From Notolepis coatsorum (lineage: Eukaryota; Chordata; Actinopteri; Aulopiformes; Paralepididae), in contig OZ020587.1 in the NCBI GenBank assembly GCA_963971535.1, positions 164,520,932 through 164,584,931 on the forward strand: a DNA stretch of 64,000 nucleotides. Direction: 5' to 3'. A model generated the notes under the pieces. The model searched no databases. It saw only the letters and a program-made list of their open reading frames with translations, and was not told the origin of the DNA. Shown one piece after another: positions 45,548 to 58,129 of this stretch (the first letter of the stretch is position 1; each line of letters starts with the position of its first letter). The position numbers and the translations under genes are program-made.

Positions 45548-45658
45548 GGCTCTTGGTACCGTGTCAGCGCCTCTGGTTCCACATCTAAAGCACGGGTCAC
45601 GTCAGAGGAGCGCTCCTGGCTGTTTGTCTTCATCCTGTTTGTCTTCCTCCCTGAACAG

Positions 45659-45727
45659 ACACCGCTGAAGGGGTCTCCCAGGAGCTGGTCTCAGCCGGCC
45701 TCGTCAACGTGCTCGACCACGCTGTCG
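45659..45727 (+). CDS. stk39: stk39 exon: CCT domain, DTAEGVSQEL segment
   Basis: A 69-base exon with acceptor ccctgaacag and donor GTAATG. It continues Asp and reads TAEGVSQELVSAGLVN, then VLDHAV. The first part matches vertebrate SPAK/OSR1 (DTAxGVSQELxSAGLV). The following stretch (NVLDHAVV) differs from the mammalian DGHDVVIV but keeps the same length. The last base begins a Val codon completed in the next exon. A LINE tail with an expanded TTA repeat starts about 25 bases after the donor. Confidence 0.93.
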
Positions 45728-45751
45728 GTAATGTTCCCGTTATTCTGAGAC

Positions 45752-46500
<749 letters not shown>

Positions 46501-46628
46501 ATTACATTAGTGTCAATGGCACACATGCCGTTGTCACAGTCGGGATGTGCTATGGTGAGGGATGGAGATTAATCTCGTAGTTCATTCATAATCTGTAACC
46601 ATCAGGTGTGTCTGTGTCTCTCTTACAG

Positions 46629-46693
46629 TTTCTGCTAACCTCCAGAAGATTGTCAATGACCCGACTACCTACAAAGTATTGACCTTCCGACTG
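46629..46693 (+). CDS. stk39: stk39 exon: CCT domain, ANLQKIV segment
   Basis: A 65-base exon with acceptor gtctctcttacag and donor GTAAGC. It completes Val and reads SANLQKIVNDPTTYKVLTFRL, with ANLQKIV and LTFxL conserved in vertebrate SPAK/OSR1. It ends in phase 0. In mammals about 24 more codons follow (an acidic stretch and a conserved GFAQLS end). I could not find them downstream in this window, so that exon is either beyond 64000, too diverged to see by eye, or lost. Confidence 0.92.
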
Positions 46694-46699
46694 GTAAGC

Positions 46700-47157
46700 T
46701 CATATTATGATTTATGTCTTAAACCGCCTTCTGGCCATGGTCACGGAGCAGCTCAATGAGAGACAAACGAGGGTGTTTGTTTCTGTGTCGTTCAGCGACA
46801 GAAACCCAAAGATGTCCTCCTGTAAGTGTTCAGTAATATATCCGTCACGAACGTAGCCTTGCTTGCTTGCAGATGGAGACAGATGGTTCCATGCTAGCGG
46901 GACAAAAAGCCTATGTTACATCATTATACAGTGTACGACGGTGTACGTGCCGCGGGTGTACAACTAGCGCCAGCTAAGGGGCCCCGTGCTGAAATAGGTT
47001 GAGAAATTCCCTGGACACCGGCAAGCCTTTTGTGTGTAACAACACGTCAGGAATCACAGCGAAGCCACTCAGGCGAATGACCCCGAGCGAACGCTCTAAA
47101 TAAAATCTATACTGTTGAATGAAGCTAATGGATTGGAATGATGGACTTCAGCTCCAA
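46700..47157. other. No supported feature
   Basis: Intron-like sequence after the stk39 exon at 46629. I looked for the last stk39 exon here and did not see it. Confidence 0.4.
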
Positions 47158-47712
47158 GGATCCGCATCGGCCCATGTCACCGCACTTCTTACTGACCTGC
47201 ACTGGCTCCCCATTGCCGCACGCATATCGTGCGGCGAAGGGAACCGCTCCCGCCTACCTCCGGTCAATGGTCTCTAACTACACACCCTCAAGACCCCTAC
47301 GCTCTGCATCTTCTGGCCGCCTCAGACCCACTCCTATCCGAGCTCCGGGAGGGTCATCAAGGAGAACCTGCCTTTTCTCAGTCCTTGCCCCACAATGGTG
47401 TTATGAACTACCCACCCCAGTTAGGACAGCCGAAACCCGTCCAATCTTTCGCCATCGACTAAAGACGCACTTCTTCAACCATTATCTGATATAAAAAATA
47501 TATATATAAAAAAATATATATATATTATCTAACCCTAACTAACCTTACTGTCATGCACTTGTCCTAATAAACTAACCTACACTGTAGCACTCAACACTTT
47601 GATGAACATTGTTACTCAGCTGATAGAGTTGTGCCCTTCCTGATGACTTGTCGTACAGAACTTGTAAGTCGCTTTGGATAAAAGCGTCAGCTAAATGACT
47701 AAATGTAAATGG
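47158..47712 (+). mobile_element. L2-type LINE 3' fragment
   Basis: Coding end: AYRAAKGTAPAYLRSMVSN, FSVLAPQWCYELPTPVR and LKTHFFNHYLI, closely matching the L2 at 22983. A small deletion removes the segment before AYRAAKG. The tail ends TCGCTTTGGATAAAAGCGTC and AGCTAAATGACTAAATGTAA. It abuts a hAT MITE. Confidence 0.9.
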
Positions 47713-47729
47713 AGGACGTGTCGGCGAGC

Positions 47730-48181
47730 CAGTGTTGTCGTCGAGTCGCTAAATCTCGAGTCTGAGTCGAGTCTCGAGTCCCCAGTGTTCGAGTCCGAGT
47801 CACCAAAGAGGAGCCCGAGTCAAGTCTGAGGCGAGTCCCCATTGCCCTAGTCCGAGTCCGAGTCATCAAGGTTGAGTCCACTCCACTCTGGCAGTCAAAG
47901 AGCTGACATACAAATAAAGGTCTACATTAAACATAAATGACACAGCAGTCACCGTTTCAAAGAGAGTTTATTTACTTTGTGACACAATAGCCAAACAAAT
48001 GCACTAGCCATCAATATCTTATGGAAAACCATTAGGGCCTATTACAAAAAATGTAATACAAATAAATAACTGTATTTATCAATTAACAAGTCTGAGTTCT
48101 CGTCTGCACCTTCCGAGTCCGAATGCAGTCAATGCTCAAGTCCAAGTCGAGTCACGAGTCCTGAAAATCACTACAACACTG
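47730..48181. mobile_element. hAT MITE (CAGTGTTG ends, GAGTC-rich)
   Basis: The ends are CAGTGTTGTCGTCGAGTC and CTACAACACTG. The flanks CGGCGAGC (47722-47729) and CGGTGAGC (48182-48189) match at 7 of 8. The body is full of GAGTC/GACTC motifs near both ends and is AT-rich in the centre. Confidence 0.88.
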
Positions 48182-48489
48182 CGGTGAGCATCCCGGTCGT
48201 TGCCGTGGCGTGCTTTAGAACCCACAGGTTCTGAAGGTTCTGAAAGCCGGGAGCTTACCGGTCGCATCGAATCAACACGGCACACAAGCTGTTGCTGTTG
48301 CTGTGGCAACGCGGTCTCATCGTGGAAAAGTAAATAAAGTACTAATCGACCACAGGGAAAAGAGGCACATAATGTACGTTATGTTATAGCCGTATGTAAT
48401 ATGTTTATGTTTCGTATCTGCAAAGGTCCAAAACAAACAGTGCGAACCGGGAGTCGAACAAACAATGATTGTGTTCATGGGCGAGTGCG

Positions 48490-48755
48490 GTTATGGTATA
48501 AAGATAAGATATAAAGTTATGGTTAAGGTTATGGTTTGATGGTTATTGTTAGTTTAAGGTAACAGTGTGGTTAGGGTTAAGGTTATGGTTAGTTTAAGGT
48601 AACATTGTGGTTAGGGTTAGTTTACGGTAACAGTGTGGTTAAGGTTATGGTTAGTTTAAGGTAACAGTGTGGTTAAGGTTATGGTTAGTTTAAGGTAACA
48701 TTGTGGTCAGGGTTATGGTTAGTTTAAGGTAACAGTGGGGTTAGGGTTAGTCTTG
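48490..48755. repeat. Minisatellite of about 37 bp, imperfect (GGTTATGGTTAGTTTAAGG)
   Basis: Six to seven copies containing GGTTATGGTTAGTTTAAGG and TAACAGTGTGGTTAGGG. It is telomere-like in part (GGTTAGGGTTA), but not a TTAGGG array. Confidence 0.88.
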
Positions 48756-48892
48756 GTAGTCTTGAGGTAAAGGCACTTTCCTCCCACGTGAGCATCCCGG
48801 GTTCGTTCCCTCAAATGTTTTCTGAAAACATTTAAAAAAATCTGAATATGTAATATATGTACATATTATGTCAATATATTACTTCTGGATAC

Positions 48893-49846
48893 TGTGAGGT
48901 TTGGTCCGCTCCCCGCCACACGCTCCGTTCCTTTAAGGTACTATGTTGATTGATGCATTCCCCGCCATGCGCTCCGTTCCTTTAAGGTGCCGTGTTGATT
49001 GGTGCATTCCCCGCCACACGCTTTTGGAACAAGTATCAATCTCATCCCGCAGCTGTCACCGTTTGTAATTAGCGCCCCTGAAGGCTTTATATACACATAC
49101 CTCCTTGCTATCGATGTTGGGTCGTTCTGGAATACAACTGCATATACCTGCCTTTCCCCGTCGCTGTTCCTGTCATCTTTCTCTCCAGGACCTTTTTGTG
49201 GAGAACCGCTGTGGAGAACCTGGTCAACCGTTTGGAGCTGCGCCTCGTTATCTGCCCGCTTTACGCGTTGCGCTCTGGTGAGTTTTTGGAAACAGTCCTT
49301 TTGGATTATCAGTTTTTTGTGTGTTTGGTGAACACTGAAGAAATACCGTTTTTGTTTTGTACTGGACTCAGCTAATTTGTGTGTTAGGATAACACTGAAG
49401 AATTCCGTTTTGTTTTGCACTGGACTCAGCTAAGTTGTGTGTTAGTATAACACTGAAGAATACCGTGTTGTTTCTCACTGGACTCAGCTAACTTGTGTGT
49501 GGTACACCGAAGATCAAGTCACTATTAATACTTAATTAATACTGGACTCAGTCACCTCTCTGCCTCTGTGTGTTCGTTGGGCTGTTTCTCTCTCTCTCCG
49601 TTTTCCACCGTGAGTGAAAGCTGGGAGTATCTGCAAAGTCGCTGCAACGTCACATGCCAATTCCTCACCACTATCTACTGGGAGTATCTGCAGAGCCGCT
49701 ACATCGTCACATGCCAGATCCCCGTTTGTTTGATTACTGTACCTCATCCATCTTGTGACTCTGTAAATAAATACGCCCTAGCTTTTGGCTAACTCTGAAC
49801 TTCCTGTCTGTGCCGTTGCGTTTGAGGTCGGTTACAAACCATAACA
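48893..49846 (+). mobile_element. Solo LTR with 5-bp target duplication
   Basis: It is flanked by GATAC at 48888-48892 and 49847-49851. It starts TGTGAGGTTTGGTCC and ends AACCATAACA (TG...CA). It has a TATA-like CTTTATATACACA at about 49085 and AATAAATACGCCC at about 49766. Inside are four copies of a 60-base repeat (ACTGGACTCAGCTAA and GTGTGTTAG). No gag or pol lies between LTRs, so it is a recombination scar of a gypsy-like or ERV-like element. Confidence 0.85.
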
Positions 49847-49851
49847 GATAC

Positions 49852-50166
49852 AACATAACAATACAATATGTACCTTTTTCCTGTGGTCGATCGGTACTTT
49901 ATTTACATTATTTTAAGCGAGAATGGGGCTGGTTGTGGGATGAATCCCTATACTCTGCGAGGACACTGTTTCTATGACGACAACACCACCGCTGTGACCT
50001 TCCTCCACCGGACCCAGGAGGACGGACGGCTGAGCACCTTCATCTTCATCATCATGACCTCTCTCTGAGACTCACCTTGTGTGTGACGCTGGTCCTCCCC
50101 ACGCCAAGGAGCCAATGTAAAGCATCAGCAAAAAAGGGCAAATCACACTAGTCCCCCCGGTCTAGA
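49852..50166. other. No supported feature
   Basis: A short frame (CFYDDNTTAVTFLHRTQED, 49960-50068) looks ordinary in codon use but matches nothing I recognise, and is not the missing stk39 exon. Confidence 0.35.
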
Positions 50167-50261
50167 TTAACCCTTTCACTGCCACACGACAGAAGGTTAA
50201 CCCTTTACTATCACACAACCGACGGTTAACCTTCTGTGTATTGTCGCAGTGAAAGGGTTAA
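50167..50261. mobile_element. Small TTAA-bounded palindromic element
   Basis: TTAACCCTTTCACTGCC and CGCAGTGAAAGGGTTAA are inverted ends bounded by TTAA. Inner CAGAAGGTTAA and TTAACCTTCTG are complementary, giving a hairpin of about 95 bases. Same family as 22051-22174 and the 37910 minisatellite. Confidence 0.7.
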
Positions 50262-50649
50262 CCGTTTGGTGACAGAGCCCTCGAAAACGTGCCCCCCAGG
50301 CAGGGGCAGAGCTTCCTATAGGCCAGTGGTTCTCAAACTTTTTACACCAAGTACCACCTGAGAACGTAGCTGGCTCTCCAAGTACCACCATATGACCGGC
50401 GTTAAAATACAGTCTATTCAGCTATGCACAGTTCACGCAGGAGGCAAATGTATTACTAATATCATTATTTATTGTTAACTTTTGTCAGACACAGCCACAA
50501 TGTACAAAGGGATAGCACTAGAACTAGCAAACGCTTCCACACAACTCATACAATGCAAGGGGCATTGAGAACATAATAACTAACATTCTCACATAGCAAG
50601 TGAGAAAATTAAGAACAACTGTATTTCAGCAAATGTACTTAATTCTCTC

Positions 50650-53478
50650 TCTATCTCTCTCTCTTTCTATCCTGTGTCGTCCGTTTCACCTCCCGAGGGA
50701 GCTCACCGCGGTCATCATGACGGCCGTATATATTCCCCCACACGCGAATACGGGCAAAGCGCTGGGAGAACTACACGAGTACCTCAACAGACACCAGATC
50801 AAACATCCAGACGCAGTGATGGTAGTGGCCGGCGATTTCAACCAGGCAAACCTGAAAAAAGTGATGCCGTCCTTTTTTCAGCACATCGCTTGCTCCACCA
50901 GAGGGAAAAACACACTCGACCACTGTTATTCCCCGTTCAGAGCCGGCTACAAGGCAGTAGCCGCTCCGCCATTAACGGGGTCCACAAGCTCGAGCGACCA
51001 CGACTCCATCTTGCTATTTCCGGCATATCAACAGAGATCAGGTGACGCCGTCGTGTCACGTGAGACAAAGAAGTGGACCGACGAATCAGAGGCCACGCTC
51101 CAAGACGTGTTTACAGAGACGGATTGGGATATGTTCAAAGGAAGCGCCAGTGACGTCAGCGAGCTCGCAGACACAGTGGTGAGCTACATTACAACAATAG
51201 CCGATGGTATTGTCCCCAGAAAAACGGTGCGGATTTTCCCAAACCAGAAACCGTGGGTGGATAGCACTATTAGAGCAGCTCTGAACTCTCGTACCACCGC
51301 CTACAACCTGGGTAGAGAGTCAGGAAACATGGAGGAGTATAAGGCTTCAGTCTATACTCTACGCAAGGCTGTTAAACTGGCTAAGAGGACATATGCTGAC
51401 AAACTGGAGACACAAATGGCACAGAACGACACAAGAGGATTATGGCAGGGACTGAAGACAATAACTGACTATAAAGTCAGCGCCCCCTCAATGGGGAGCG
51501 ACGACGCCTCCCTCGCGGACAAGCTCAACATCTTCTACGCTCGGTTCGGTGTAGACAGTGGCGCTGCTGGCTCTCCGGCTAGTGACGTCACTGGCGCGCC
51601 GGCTGTTGTGGAGGGGGGGGGGGGCAACCGCGGGGGGGCGGGGACGCTCTCTCGTTGTCGGAACACAGTGTGAGAAGAGCATTTATGCAGGTGAACACCA
51701 GGAAGGCTGCTGGCCCAGATGGCATAACAGGACGCATACTCAAGTCCTGTGCCAACCAGCTGGCCCCAGTGTTCACCGCCATATTTAAGTCGTCAGAGTC
51801 AGTGGTCCCTGCCTGCTTCAAGATGTCTACCATCATCCCTGTACCGAAGAAACCCTCCCCAACATGTCCAAATGACTACAGACCGGTGGCACTCACCTCT
51901 GTGGTCATGAAATGTTTCGAGAGGCTGGTCAAGGACCACATTTGTGCCTCCCTCCCCAGTGATATGGACCCTATGCAATTTGCATACAGGACAAACAGGT
52001 CCACCGACGACGCGGTCTCCCAGGTACTGCACAGCACCCTCTCGCACCTTGACCGTCACAAGGGGGGCTACGTGAGACTGTTGTTCATTGACTACAGCTC
52101 AGCGTTCAACACCATAGTCCCCACCAGACTGGTGGACAAGCTGATTGAGCTAGGTCTGAGCTCCGCCCTGAGCGCCTGGGTACTGGACTTTCTGAGCGAA
52201 AGACCCCAGGCGGTCAGGGTGGGGGGTCAGACCTCCAACACCATCACCCTGAGCATCGGGTCCCCCCAGGGCTGTGTTCTGAGCCCCCTGCTGTACTCAC
52301 TCTACACACACGACTGTGTGGCCAAGTTCAGCTCCAACTCCATAGTGAAGTTCGCAGACGACACGGTGGTGGTGGGGCTGATCTCGGACAACGACGAGAA
52401 GGCCTACCGGGAGGAGGTTGAGGTACTGGAACGCTGGTGCCAGGACAACAGCCTGCTCCTGAACATTGGTAAAACCAAGGAGCTTATCGTGGATTATAGG
52501 AGAGGACAGCAGGAGACGCACACACCACTGATGATTAACGGGGCTACCGTGGACAGGGTGAGCAGCTTTAAGTACCTGGGGGTCCACATCTCAGAGGACC
52601 TGACATGGTCAACACACATAGACATAGTAGTAAAGAAGGCGAAACAGCGCCTCTACCACCTGAGACAGTTAAGGAAGTTCAGAGTATCGGGGAAGATACT
52701 CCAGTCCTTCTACTCAGGAGCTGTAGAGAGCATCCTGACCGGAAACATCACTGCCTGGTATGGAAATAGCACGGCACAGGACAAGAAGGCCCTACAGAGA
52801 GTGGTGCGCTCAGCCGAGCGTACCACGGGTATTGCACTACCCCCCCTGCAGGTTCTATACAACAAGAGGTGCAAATCCAGAGCCTGCAGGATAATGAAAG
52901 ACCCTCACCACCCCAATAACAGCCTGTTTCAGCTGCTGAGGTCAGGCAGACGCCTGCGAACCCCAGCTACTAGGACAGAGCGGCTTAGGCTCAGCTTCTT
53001 CCCCCAGGCCATCAGAGCCATGAACAATGAGCATTGAGTGCTCAGAACATTGAACTATCCACACACAAGCACACATGAACACACACACGACACACACGCT
53101 GTGCACGCTCACACACAAGCAGCCACTTAACACTTTAACATGAGCGGGCACACACTCATGTCGCACACACGCACACTTATGGCCAAAGGAAAGGACACTT
53201 TAAATTAGAATTAGAATAACAGGAACAGTGTATTGCACTACAAAAGCTAACTAGCATGTCCCATAATTATGCTCTGTAAATAACTATGTACAGATACCGA
53301 GATGTCACTCCATGTTACCTGTTACCTGTTACTGCACAATGTTGTTTTCAATTTTTTGATTCTATTATATGTTGTACCACTGTATTGCACATCATTGCAG
53401 GCAAGACCACCCGCATTTCATTGTATACCTGTATGCCGTGACAATTAAAACTCTTGACTTGACTTGACTTGACTCTCT
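50650..53478 (+). mobile_element. Rex1/CR1-like LINE, nearly complete ORF2, nested in the hAT element
   Basis: It runs from the middle of the endonuclease to a (GACTT)n tail (53455-53475) after GCCGTGACAATTAAAACTC. Both junctions are in CT-rich sequence, so a target duplication cannot be told from the microsatellite. It is very similar to copy B at 25467-26526. Confidence 0.9.
50672..53037 (+). pseudogene. Rex1-like LINE ORF2: endonuclease (partial) plus reverse transcriptase, one frameshift
   Basis: Part one (to about 51615) carries endonuclease motifs AVYIPPHANTGKA, VVAGDFNQANL, STRGKNTLDHCY and SSSDHDSILLF, so the phosphodiesterase Asn and the SDH motif are present, but the N-terminal quarter is missing. 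Part two carries [60 protein letters not shown] (FADD) and a C-terminus [14 protein letters not shown]. The two parts are in different frames, broken at a run of about 11 G (51610-51621), which could be a mutation or a homopolymer sequencing error. Otherwise no stop interrupts about 780 codons, so the insertion is young. It supplies the nicking and reverse transcription steps of target-primed retrotransposition. Confidence 0.92.
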
Positions 53479-53526
53479 CTCTCTCTCTCTCTCATTTCTC
53501 TCACACAGCAAGCAATTGTCCGTCAT

Positions 53527-53655
<129 letters not shown>

Positions 53656-54639
53656 TATTTTGTTACAAAAACTTAATTTCCTGCATTCTGGTGCAGGCAT
53701 TTTTGAATGTTTACCCTTTAAATGCCAGTGTTTGTGATGGGCATCACAAATTATTGTAAAAAAGAAAAGAAAACACATATTCAATACATTTTTGAATGTT
53801 TACCCTTTAAATGCCAGTTTGTGTGATGGCATCACAAATTATTGTAAAAAAAAACACACAAAAAGTAAAATATTTACAATATATCAAATGCAAAGTACAT
53901 TTTTCTGGGGGGGGGGTTATTACAGGCTAGGCATGTGTCAATGATTAGCAGCAACACATATTTTGATGGATTTTTTGTAATGTCAGATTTAACACCAACT
54001 CTTTTCAGAAAAGTGGGAGTATTTCATTTTTTATCTGACATTACAAGAAATCTAAAAATAAATGGTTATGATCAGGGCTGAAGTTGAATTAAAGATTTAT
54101 GACTGTTTAGACTGCATTACTCTCTGTCACAGTGATCTCCTGGTTGTTCCCCACTTAGATTATCTAACTATCGTGCTGCCGCAACCAGAAACACTGGCCT
54201 GGCCTGCTTCTAAGTTCAGTGGCTTTTTTGGAAATGTTTTCAAGTACCACCAGCAGTACCACCAAGTACCACTAGTGGTACGCGTACCACAGTTTGAGAA
54301 CCACTGCTATAAGCGACATAGGCAGTTGCCTAGAGCAAATCCTAGAGAAAAACTGTGCCCAGCAAAAAAAAATTATTATATATATATATATGTAGGAATG
54401 CGGAACAAACAGACTGCCAGACGGTTGTTTAGATGCAATACACGTAACGTGTCATGTTTACTTCCTACTTCCTTAATACAAACTAATACGTCATCACGTC
54501 AACCCGTGTGACTACATAACGTCAATGCCCTCTAACCACACCCTGTGCATAACAATGAACATGGAGGTGACAGAATATGAATGTGAATTCTATTGTCCAT
54601 TATTGTCCCCCACATATATATATATATATATTTATTTTT

Positions 54640-55118
54640 ATCCACTTTTTCTCCCATTTTCAATTTTTCTCCCATCCCAATTTTCGTATCATCCAATTCA
54701 ACCCTCCCCTGTCTTTGAACGTTGTTTCATGCCTCCCACAAGCCGGCTGCAATGTGGACCAAGTCATACATAGCACGAGTCCCCTCCGATACTCAAGGTA
54801 ACAGCAGTCGCATCTTTCCACCTGCACGGCTCGATCTTTCAACGTCAGGGGTCTCGGCTTTGGAGAGGCCCCGCCCCCATCGCTTCCTGATTCTACTGCG
54901 CAGGCGCACCAACCGACCTGTAGGAGTCGCTGTCCACAACGCCCGATCCCCACCCATCAGTTTCCCTCCTCCTAATACTGCCAATGTGTATTAGTGCGGA
55001 CGACCAGCTAAACTGAAAGCAATGTGGAGCGCTGGGCTCGAACAGGGAGGCTTACCTGTTCGAGCCCAGTCTCCAGTATTCGTGGTGAGCGCCTTGCCCA
55101 CTGCACCACGTATCCGCC
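54640..55118 (-). mobile_element. tRNA-derived SINE, salmonid/neoteleost-like type
   Basis: Read on the minus strand it starts GGCGGATACGTGGTGCAGTG, GGCAAGGCGCTC (tRNA-like head) and has TTCGAGCCC (B box). It continues with GACAGCGACTCCTACAGGTC and ends with AGAAAAAGTGGATAAAAATA. A palindromic CTGTTCGAGCCCAG/CTGGGCTCGAACAG pair lies near 55035-55070. The relative at 12040 lacks the head. Confidence 0.65.
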
Positions 55119-55225
55119 TAATTAAATACATTTTTGGTGAACACAGTTTTTGCGCCGTCCCGTCCCCCCGTACCCCATATCTGCAACCAATGGTGAAGCT
55201 TGCCTAGGGCGTCAAATGTCGTCAA

Positions 55226-55545
55226 ATGTCGGAATCGGAATCAGAAAGGTCTTTATTGCCAAGGAGTTTACACATACAAAGGATTTGATTTGGTCGTTTT
55301 TGGTGCGACATTAACAGGCAGACAATTATGGTAGAATAAAACAAAAAGGTTGAATGAACTAAAATGGAATATAAACTAAATTAAAATAGAAGCACAATAA
55401 AATAGAATTGGGCTGTACAAATGTGGTCAAGTATGTACACTAATTAGAATAAAAATAACAATACAGTGGGATGGAATATTGAACAGGGCTGTGCAATTGA
55501 GCAGTAATTTTTTTCCATAAGTTTTTATACAGATATATAGTCAGT
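55226..55545 (-). mobile_element. LINE 3'-UTR fragment
   Basis: GGAATCAGAAAGGTCTTTAT, TTAACAGGCAGACAATTATG and GGGCTGTACAAATGTGGTCA match the LINE at 34314-36440. Confidence 0.75.
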
Positions 55546-55819
55546 CACGCTGGACTCGGGAAGGGGGATCATTTCCGAGTACGTTTTCCTTTAGCGGCTC
55601 TTCTAGGGTCACGGGGTCGAGGTAGACAACATCTGCGTGGTGGGTCATGACCTTTGACCTTTCTGCCGTGCTCCGCCTTGTCAGCATGTCGCGTGTGGAG
55701 CTCTCTCTGGAGGGCTGGGTTAGTGCAGCTACAGTCGGGATAGAGAGCCAGCCTGGAGGGAGAGATGGATAGATAGACCCCCCCCCTCTCCTCTCCTCTC
55801 CTCTCCACCCCCCCCGACG

Positions 55820-55851
55820 GCTGCATGACGGCAGGCAGGCGGCGTACCGTC
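55820..55851. repeat. Left copy of a 32-bp flanking direct repeat
   Basis: GCTGCATGACGGCAGGCAGG and what follows recurs at 57346-57377 with 27 of 32 bases equal. The MITE and 23-bp array lie between the copies. Confidence 0.75.
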
Positions 55852-56090
55852 TAAGGCTGTCCCCGAAGCCTGTTTTTGGGATTCGAACTTCGTCAGGGTT
55901 TTGCGAACGGACGTTCGAACCTTCGTTTTTAATTAAAAAATGTAAAAAGATTTTTTTTAATATATATATATATTATCAAACTAAATCCTCAATTTGAATA
56001 AAGTGATTAATCTGATTAAATGAGTCTTTTTATTTTTTATTAAATCAACTTTCCAGCCCCAGACCCAGCCCAGGGAGAAGCCCCAGCCCA
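55852..56090. mobile_element. hAT-like MITE (TAAGGCTGTCCCC end)
   Basis: TAAGGCTGTCCCCGAAGCC, TTCGAACTTCGTCAGGG and GACGTTCGAACCTTCG; the reverse complement is at 18421-18612. The far end is uncertain. Confidence 0.55.
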
Positions 56091-56289
56091 ACTAAATCAT
56101 TTAAATCAACGTTCTTTAATGAATATAACTCATCAGTTTCTTTTAATACTATAATATTAGTGTAGCCTAATCTGTATCTGCAACTGTGAAGAAAAACCCC
56201 ATTGGTTTAAACAGAATGAATAGAAACAAATATTTATAATTTTATATTATAAAAATATTTTTTTTAATAAAAAAAAAAAATGTGAATGA

Positions 56290-57335
56290 GCTATTTTAAC
56301 TATTAATCGAGAGCTCTCTAACTATTAATCTAGAGCTATCTTAACTATTAATCTAGAGCTATCTTAACTATTAATCTAGAGCTCTCTAACTATTAATCTA
56401 GAGCTATCTTAACTATTAATCTAGAGCTATTTTAACTATTAATCTAGAGCTATCTTAACTATTAATCTAGAGCTATTTTAACTATTAATCTAGAGCTATT
56501 TTAACTATTAATCTAGAGGCTCTCTAACTATTAATCTAGAGCTATTTTAACTATTAATCTAGAGCTATTTTAACTATTAATCTAGAGCTATCTTAACTAT
56601 TAATCTAGAGCTATTTTAACTATTAATCTAGAGCTATCTTAACTATTAATCTAGAGGATCTCTAACTATTAATCTAGAGCTATTTTAACTATTAATCTAG
56701 AGCTATCTTAACTATTAATCTAGAGCTATTTTAACTATTAATCTAGAGCTATCTTAACTATTAATCTATAGCTATTTTAACTATTAATCTAGAGCTATCT
56801 TAACTATTAATCTAGAGCTATTTTAACTATTAATCTAGAGCTATCTTAACTATTAATCTAGAGCTATCTTAACTATTAATCTAGAGCTATTTTAACTATT
56901 AATCTAGAGCTATTTTAACTATTAATCTAGAGCTATCTTAACTATTAATCTAGAGGCTCTCTAACTATTAATCTAGAACTCTCCAACAATTAATCTACAG
57001 TCTCTTAACTATTAATCTGGAGGCTCTCAAATTATTAGTCTAGAGCTCTCTAACTATTCATCTAGAAGCTCTCTAACTATTAATCTAGAGCTCTCTAACT
57101 ATTAATCTAGAGCTCGCTAACTATTAATCTAGAGCTCGCTAACTATTAATCTAGATCTCTCTAACTATTAATCTAGAAGCTCTCTAACTATTAATCTAGA
57201 GCTCTCTAACTATTAATCTAGAAGCTCTCTAACTATTAATCTAGAGCTCGCTAACTATTCATCTCTCCAACTATTAATCTAGAGGCTCTCTAACTATTAA
57301 TCTAGAGCTGTCTAACTATTAATCTAGAGCTCTCC
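56290..57335. repeat. 23-bp minisatellite, about 46 copies
   Basis: The unit is CTATTTTAACTATTAATCTAG plus AG. Variants replace TATTTTA or TATCTTA with CTCTCTA (22 bases) and are concentrated in the right third, so the array has two sub-domains. Confidence 0.95.
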
Positions 57336-57345
57336 ATCGGTGAAC

Positions 57346-57377
57346 GCTGCATTACGGCAGGCAGGCAGCATACAATC
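57346..57377. repeat. Right copy of the 32-bp flanking direct repeat
   Basis: See 55820-55851. GCTGCATTACGGCAGGCAGG is the conserved core. Confidence 0.75.
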
Positions 57378-57859
57378 TCTCTTCCCCCCTTTCGTCTCCA
57401 GATCCCTGGGCACAGGAATCCCGCGTGCCGCCTCGGCACACATACCGAGACGGTGAGAATGATTATCTCGGAGCTCGGAGAGCGATTCATAACCGTTTAA
57501 CCGGCGCCCGCTTGGTGATCGTCAGACTTAAACGACCGTTCCTTAGCAGCCTGGAGGTTGAGGGTGACCGGTCTTCACCGCGGCCTCTCTGTGTTGATCA
57601 GATAAGTCTGGGAGCCACCAGACCCCCCTGGGGGGGTGGGGGGGGGCAGAGAGCGTCTCCCTGATCAGGTGTAAATTGCCTAAAGCCGCCAGCCGTCAGA
57701 CCACTGCTGCCTCGCGGCCCTGGCTCTTCCACGAGGGCGCTGGCTGAGTGCAGAAGAGATATCGATCGGCTCTCGGGGTGCTCTTGTGGAACTCCACACC
57801 TAGGCCAATGTGATTTATATGCATGCTCCTTCCTCCCTGCTTAAAAAGCTGGATTCTGC
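57378..57859. other. No supported feature
   Basis: GC-richer sequence with short frames; nothing recognised. Confidence 0.35.
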
Positions 57860-57925
57860 GTACCATGCTACCATGATGCCTGAATTTCCCCAAGGGGATC
57901 AATAAAGGAATATCTTATCTTATAC
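57860..57925 (+). mobile_element. LINE 3' end with (ATCTT)n tail
   Basis: ATGATGCCTGAATTTCCCC, AAGGGGATCAATAAAGGAAT and ATCTTATCTTAT, as at 21640-21714. Confidence 0.75.
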
Positions 57926-58129
57926 GTTTTGTAACGGGCGCAGGCTCTCGCACCCACCACTGCACTTTGTATCAGTCTTTAGGATGGTCCTCTCTGTACC
58001 AAAGAAGACAATCACACATGTTGATTTTTATCCTGAAGTCATAGGTAAGCTGCCCTTATATATCTCCAGACTTCTGTCCTTTTAAACTTGCTTTTTTAAT
58101 ACCAGACAAGCAGCAAATGGGATGCTTTA

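Noticed and set aside
48490..48755. Interstitial telomere
   Set aside because: GGTTAGGGTTA occurs, but the unit is about 37 bp and not TTAGGG repeats.
49960..50068. Candidate last stk39 exon (CFYDDNTTAVTFLHRTQED)
   Set aside because: It shows no similarity to the SPAK C-terminus and lacks the conserved GFAQLS end.
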